Assembly (NCBI GenBank): GCA_027382625.1 | Contig: JAJKFJ010021409.1 | Location: 1 to 14,808 of the forward strand | DNA: 14,808 bases | Direction of reading: 5' to 3' | Source: Tetmemena sp. SeJ-2015 | Lineage: Eukaryota; Ciliophora; Spirotrichea; Sporadotrichida; Oxytrichidae | Shown here: positions 14,001-14,808 of the stretch, piece after piece | Numbering within the stretch: the stretch's first letter is position 1 | How the letters are laid out: every line of letters begins with the position of its first letter | Notes under the pieces: generated by a model | What the model was told of the DNA's origin: nothing | Seen by the model: the letters and a program-made list of their open reading frames with translations, nothing else | The model's database searches: none | Program-made: the position numbers and the translations under genes

Positions 14001-14808
14001 GTAGGGTGTCTAGTTGGCTCGTCTCCACTCAAGTTGAACTCTGCTATTTCAGTTACTGGATTGAAGTTGAAATGTTTTTGAACACTTTTTAACACATGTT
14101 CTTTGACTTAGCTCATCAAAGTTATTTAGTACTCCACTTACTCTCCGATATCTTTTTCATTGAACAGAGTTGGAAAAGTTCCTTTTCCTTCCACTTGAGT
14201 GGTGACGAGCCAACTAGACACCCTACTTTCATTCATGCTTTCGAGAAACAGCAGACTCAACACCTAAAGATACTGTTAAATGTGGAGATGGAAAGAAATC
14301 AACTGCCATTAAAAATTAAGAAATTTTAAATATATGAGGAGTTAATATATATATATCACTTCAACTGCTATCTCTCTAGCTTCACTCTTTCCTTGAGCAT
14401 TATATTTCTTCTGAGATTCAACGATTTTCTTTTAGACTCTTAGGTATAATTATCATCTATAATAAAAATACTAAAATCTTGAGAAGTGATATGAGGTTGC
14501 CATTATTTAGTGACTCTATTATCTTTAATTTATCTCCTAAGAGAAGTCTAATTAGGAATTTAGTCTGCTCTTATTAGATGTGCTTACTTAAAAGATGTTT
14601 GTATTAGAGAGAATTATGAAACCGAATCAAATGAAAATATCTCTAAAAATGGATCTTCTTACTATGTTTAATAATCACTTCCTTTAGATTCTAGGACCCA
14701 CAAGAAATAATAATTGCAAAAAAATAACGAAAGGAACTCAAGGGATTATGTAAGGGTATGATATTCGGAACTTATTAAGCATCTTTCTAATATAGTCTAG
14801 ATCACCAT
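11061..14808 (+). CDS. Gene B: tandem paralogue of the gene A helicase, N-terminal MDSs only (partial)
   Basis: The blocks are 11061-11220, 11823-11867, 11939-12242, 12863-12866, 12886-12954 and 14694 to about 14754. Joined, they read MKSNKYSRSKKQKLNRKGKF, an acidic stretch (LNQEEEDFQDK), NLNGGRFI, VDLQISLEQLRKLITT, EVAENKE, PHKFDSFQQYLEIYTKIY, ENIAQNENDIKEIIEENR and LDSRTHKKQQ. Each piece aligns with gene A in the same order, so the helicase core should follow just outside the window. The tiny 4-nt block assumes two adjacent IESs; one IES with pointer AT-like ends (12243-12885) is an alternative. The coding sequence has no frameshift or TGA, so nothing suggests a pseudogene. Confidence 0.75.
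11221..11822. other. IES B1, 602 bp, pointer TATA, absent from gene A
   Basis: TATA occurs at 11221-11224 and 11823-11826. Deletion joins QDKPLY to QRQKLNVNLNGG. In gene A the same stretch is continuous DNA (about 1575-1600). The insert carries a 14-3-3-like remnant on the minus strand. Confidence 0.7.
11357..11693 (-). pseudogene. Decayed 14-3-3-like gene fragment inside IES B1
   Basis: Read on the minus strand, three frames in succession match 14-3-3 in order. MKEKAKRFDEMFNSLK (from 11693) resembles the ERYDEMVESMK helix. ERGEETKILSDGFKEF resembles the EERNLLSVGYKNV region. A third frame (11592 downward) ends ICFIKMAGDYYRQIAEKL, close to the VFYLKMKGDYYRYLAE box that is a family signature. 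The frame changes, and the divergence between the boxes, indicate a pseudogene. Small MDSs joined by tiny IESs are the alternative. The C-terminal half of 14-3-3 is missing. Confidence 0.65.
11868..11938. other. IES B2, 71 bp, pointer TCATTA
   Basis: TCATTA occurs at 11868-11873 and 11939-11944. Deletion gives GGRFIRLTQVDLQ in frame. It is at the same position as IES A2 (pointer TCA). Confidence 0.75.
12243..12862. other. IES B3, 620 bp, pointer CTAT, absent from gene A
   Basis: CTAT occurs at 12243-12246 and 12863-12866. The DNA either side matches 1990-2030 of gene A, where there is no such insert. It carries a ubiquitin-like remnant on the minus strand. Confidence 0.65.
12440..12690 (-). 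pseudogene. Decayed ubiquitin-like fragment inside IES B3
   Basis: The minus strand at 12633-12589 reads GIPPHQQRLIFASKL, matching the GIPPDQQRLIFAGKQL core of ubiquitin. After an insertion of about 70 bp, the strand at 12516-12481 reads RTLSDYSIQKES, matching RTLSDYNIQKES in a different frame and continuing ALTLNIKLL where ubiquitin has TLHLVLRL. The part before GIPP (about 12690-12634) is poorly conserved (LRVTTEEVSTSSNE). No intact N-terminus and no C-terminal RGG are present, so it cannot be a working ubiquitin. The plus-strand frame over the same stretch is a shadow. Confidence 0.8.
12867..12885. other. IES B4, 19 bp, pointer AT
   Basis: It is homologous in position and sequence to IES A3 (23 bp). 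Removal restores KIYIFENIAQNEND; without it a TGA follows. Confidence 0.55.
13208..13706. mobile_element. ~499-bp element with ~41-bp terminal inverted repeats (copy 2)
   Basis: The left end (13208-13250) begins TATAGGGAAGATAGAAATAG and continues through GTGATCAC; the right end (about 13666-13706) is its near-perfect reverse complement. The outer 28 bp match the ends of the element at 681-1172, and the total length is almost equal, but I see no similarity between the interiors. It sits inside IES B5. Confidence 0.65.
13300..13608 (+). other. Coding-like blocks inside TIR element copy 2
   Basis: About 13300-13445 reads FQKWVFFTTQIENAPSYICK, then LLLLDIFQLGNKSMFFERLL. 13477-13608 reads EYDSLMRASTLQCYKQQYKH and ends at TGA. 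Between them lies GTAAGT...TATAG (13446-13475), a possible 30-nt intron, but splicing it does not join the frames. Family not recognised; probably a fragment of a host or element gene. Confidence 0.35.
13788..14444. mobile_element. Long inverted-repeat (foldback) element in IES B5
   Basis: Arms of about 245 bp (13788-14033 and 14195-14444) are highly similar reverse complements with tips CCTAAG...CTTAGG; the spacer is about 160 bp. The arms do not match those of the element at 7657-8697. Arms and spacer together carry the 146-codon ORF listed next. No clear target-site duplication. Confidence 0.75.
13796..14236 (-). CDS. Hypothetical 146-aa protein encoded across the foldback element
   Basis: ATG 14236 to TGA 13796 on the minus strand, open only under the ciliate code (several TAA read as Gln). 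It starts in the right arm, crosses the spacer (TFPTLFNEKDIGEQVEYQIT and onward) and ends near the left tip. The middle contains NLSGDEPTRHPTFIYAFEKQ and a charged helix (ILLNVEMERNQLPLKIKKF). The right arm carries the same SGDEPTRHPTF segment on the plus strand (14195-14329) with few amino-acid changes. Composition and conservation look coding. No family recognised; it might be the element's own gene. Confidence 0.5.
14694..14754 (+). CDS. Gene B MDS 6 (last one visible)
   Basis: It reads LDSRTHKKQQ and NSRDYVR, matching VDSRTLKEQQ and NSRDDVR of gene A MDS 5. A GTAAG at 14750-14754 lies where gene A has its GTGAG pointer, so the next IES probably starts here; the sequence after it remains similar to the IES A5 start (2600-2645) to the window end. 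Confidence 0.65.

Larger units (their letters stand above)
12955..14693. other. IES B5, 1739 bp, pointer TTA
   Basis: TTA occurs at 12955-12957 and 14694-14696. Deletion joins EENRDFK to LDSRTHKKQQ in frame, matching GFKQYLVDSRTLKEQQ in gene A, where a 419-bp IES sits within a few codons. It contains the second TIR element (13208-13706) and the second foldback element (13788-14444). Confidence 0.7.

Overview
The window reads as germline (micronuclear) DNA of a spirotrich ciliate of the Oxytricha/Stylonychia type. It is AT-rich. Its genes use TAA and TAG as glutamine and only TGA as stop: the helicase C-terminus crosses several TAA codons in conserved sequence and ends at a TGA. Coding sequence is cut into short, GC-richer blocks (MDSs). 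The AT-rich inserts between them (IESs) are flanked by short direct repeats ('pointers'), and deleting one repeat plus the insert restores the reading frame each time. All of this was worked out by eye; pointer coordinates may slide by a few bases.

Layout. 70-234 is the C-terminal end of an unrecognised gene. 681-1172 is a ~500-bp element with terminal inverted repeats (TIRs). 1398-10330 is gene A, a UPF1-like superfamily 1B RNA/DNA helicase in at least 19 MDSs in linear (non-scrambled) order, with about 18 IESs of 10 to 2299 bp and one GT-AG intron of 60 nt. Removing them leaves 2793 nt (930 codons plus TGA) with helicase motifs I, Ia, II, III, IV, V and VI in order. 11061 to the window end is gene B, a tandem paralogue of gene A. 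Only its first six MDSs are visible; the core lies beyond the window. The 5' flanks of A and B are also alike, so a unit of about 9.7 kb was duplicated in tandem.

The two paralogues differ in their IESs. Some sit at the same place with different length or pointer, and others are in only one copy. The larger IESs hold other DNA: decayed minus-strand pieces resembling 14-3-3 (11357-11693) and ubiquitin (about 12440-12690), a kinase subdomain fragment (about 5304-5382), unassigned coding-like blocks (4826-4990, 7161-7636, 13300-13608), two long-armed inverted-repeat elements (7657-8697 and 13788-14444) and a second TIR element (13208-13706). The IESs therefore act as landing sites and graveyards for gene fragments and small mobile elements, which would be removed when the somatic nucleus forms.

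I saw no rRNA, tRNA, CRISPR array or bacterial-type regulatory element.
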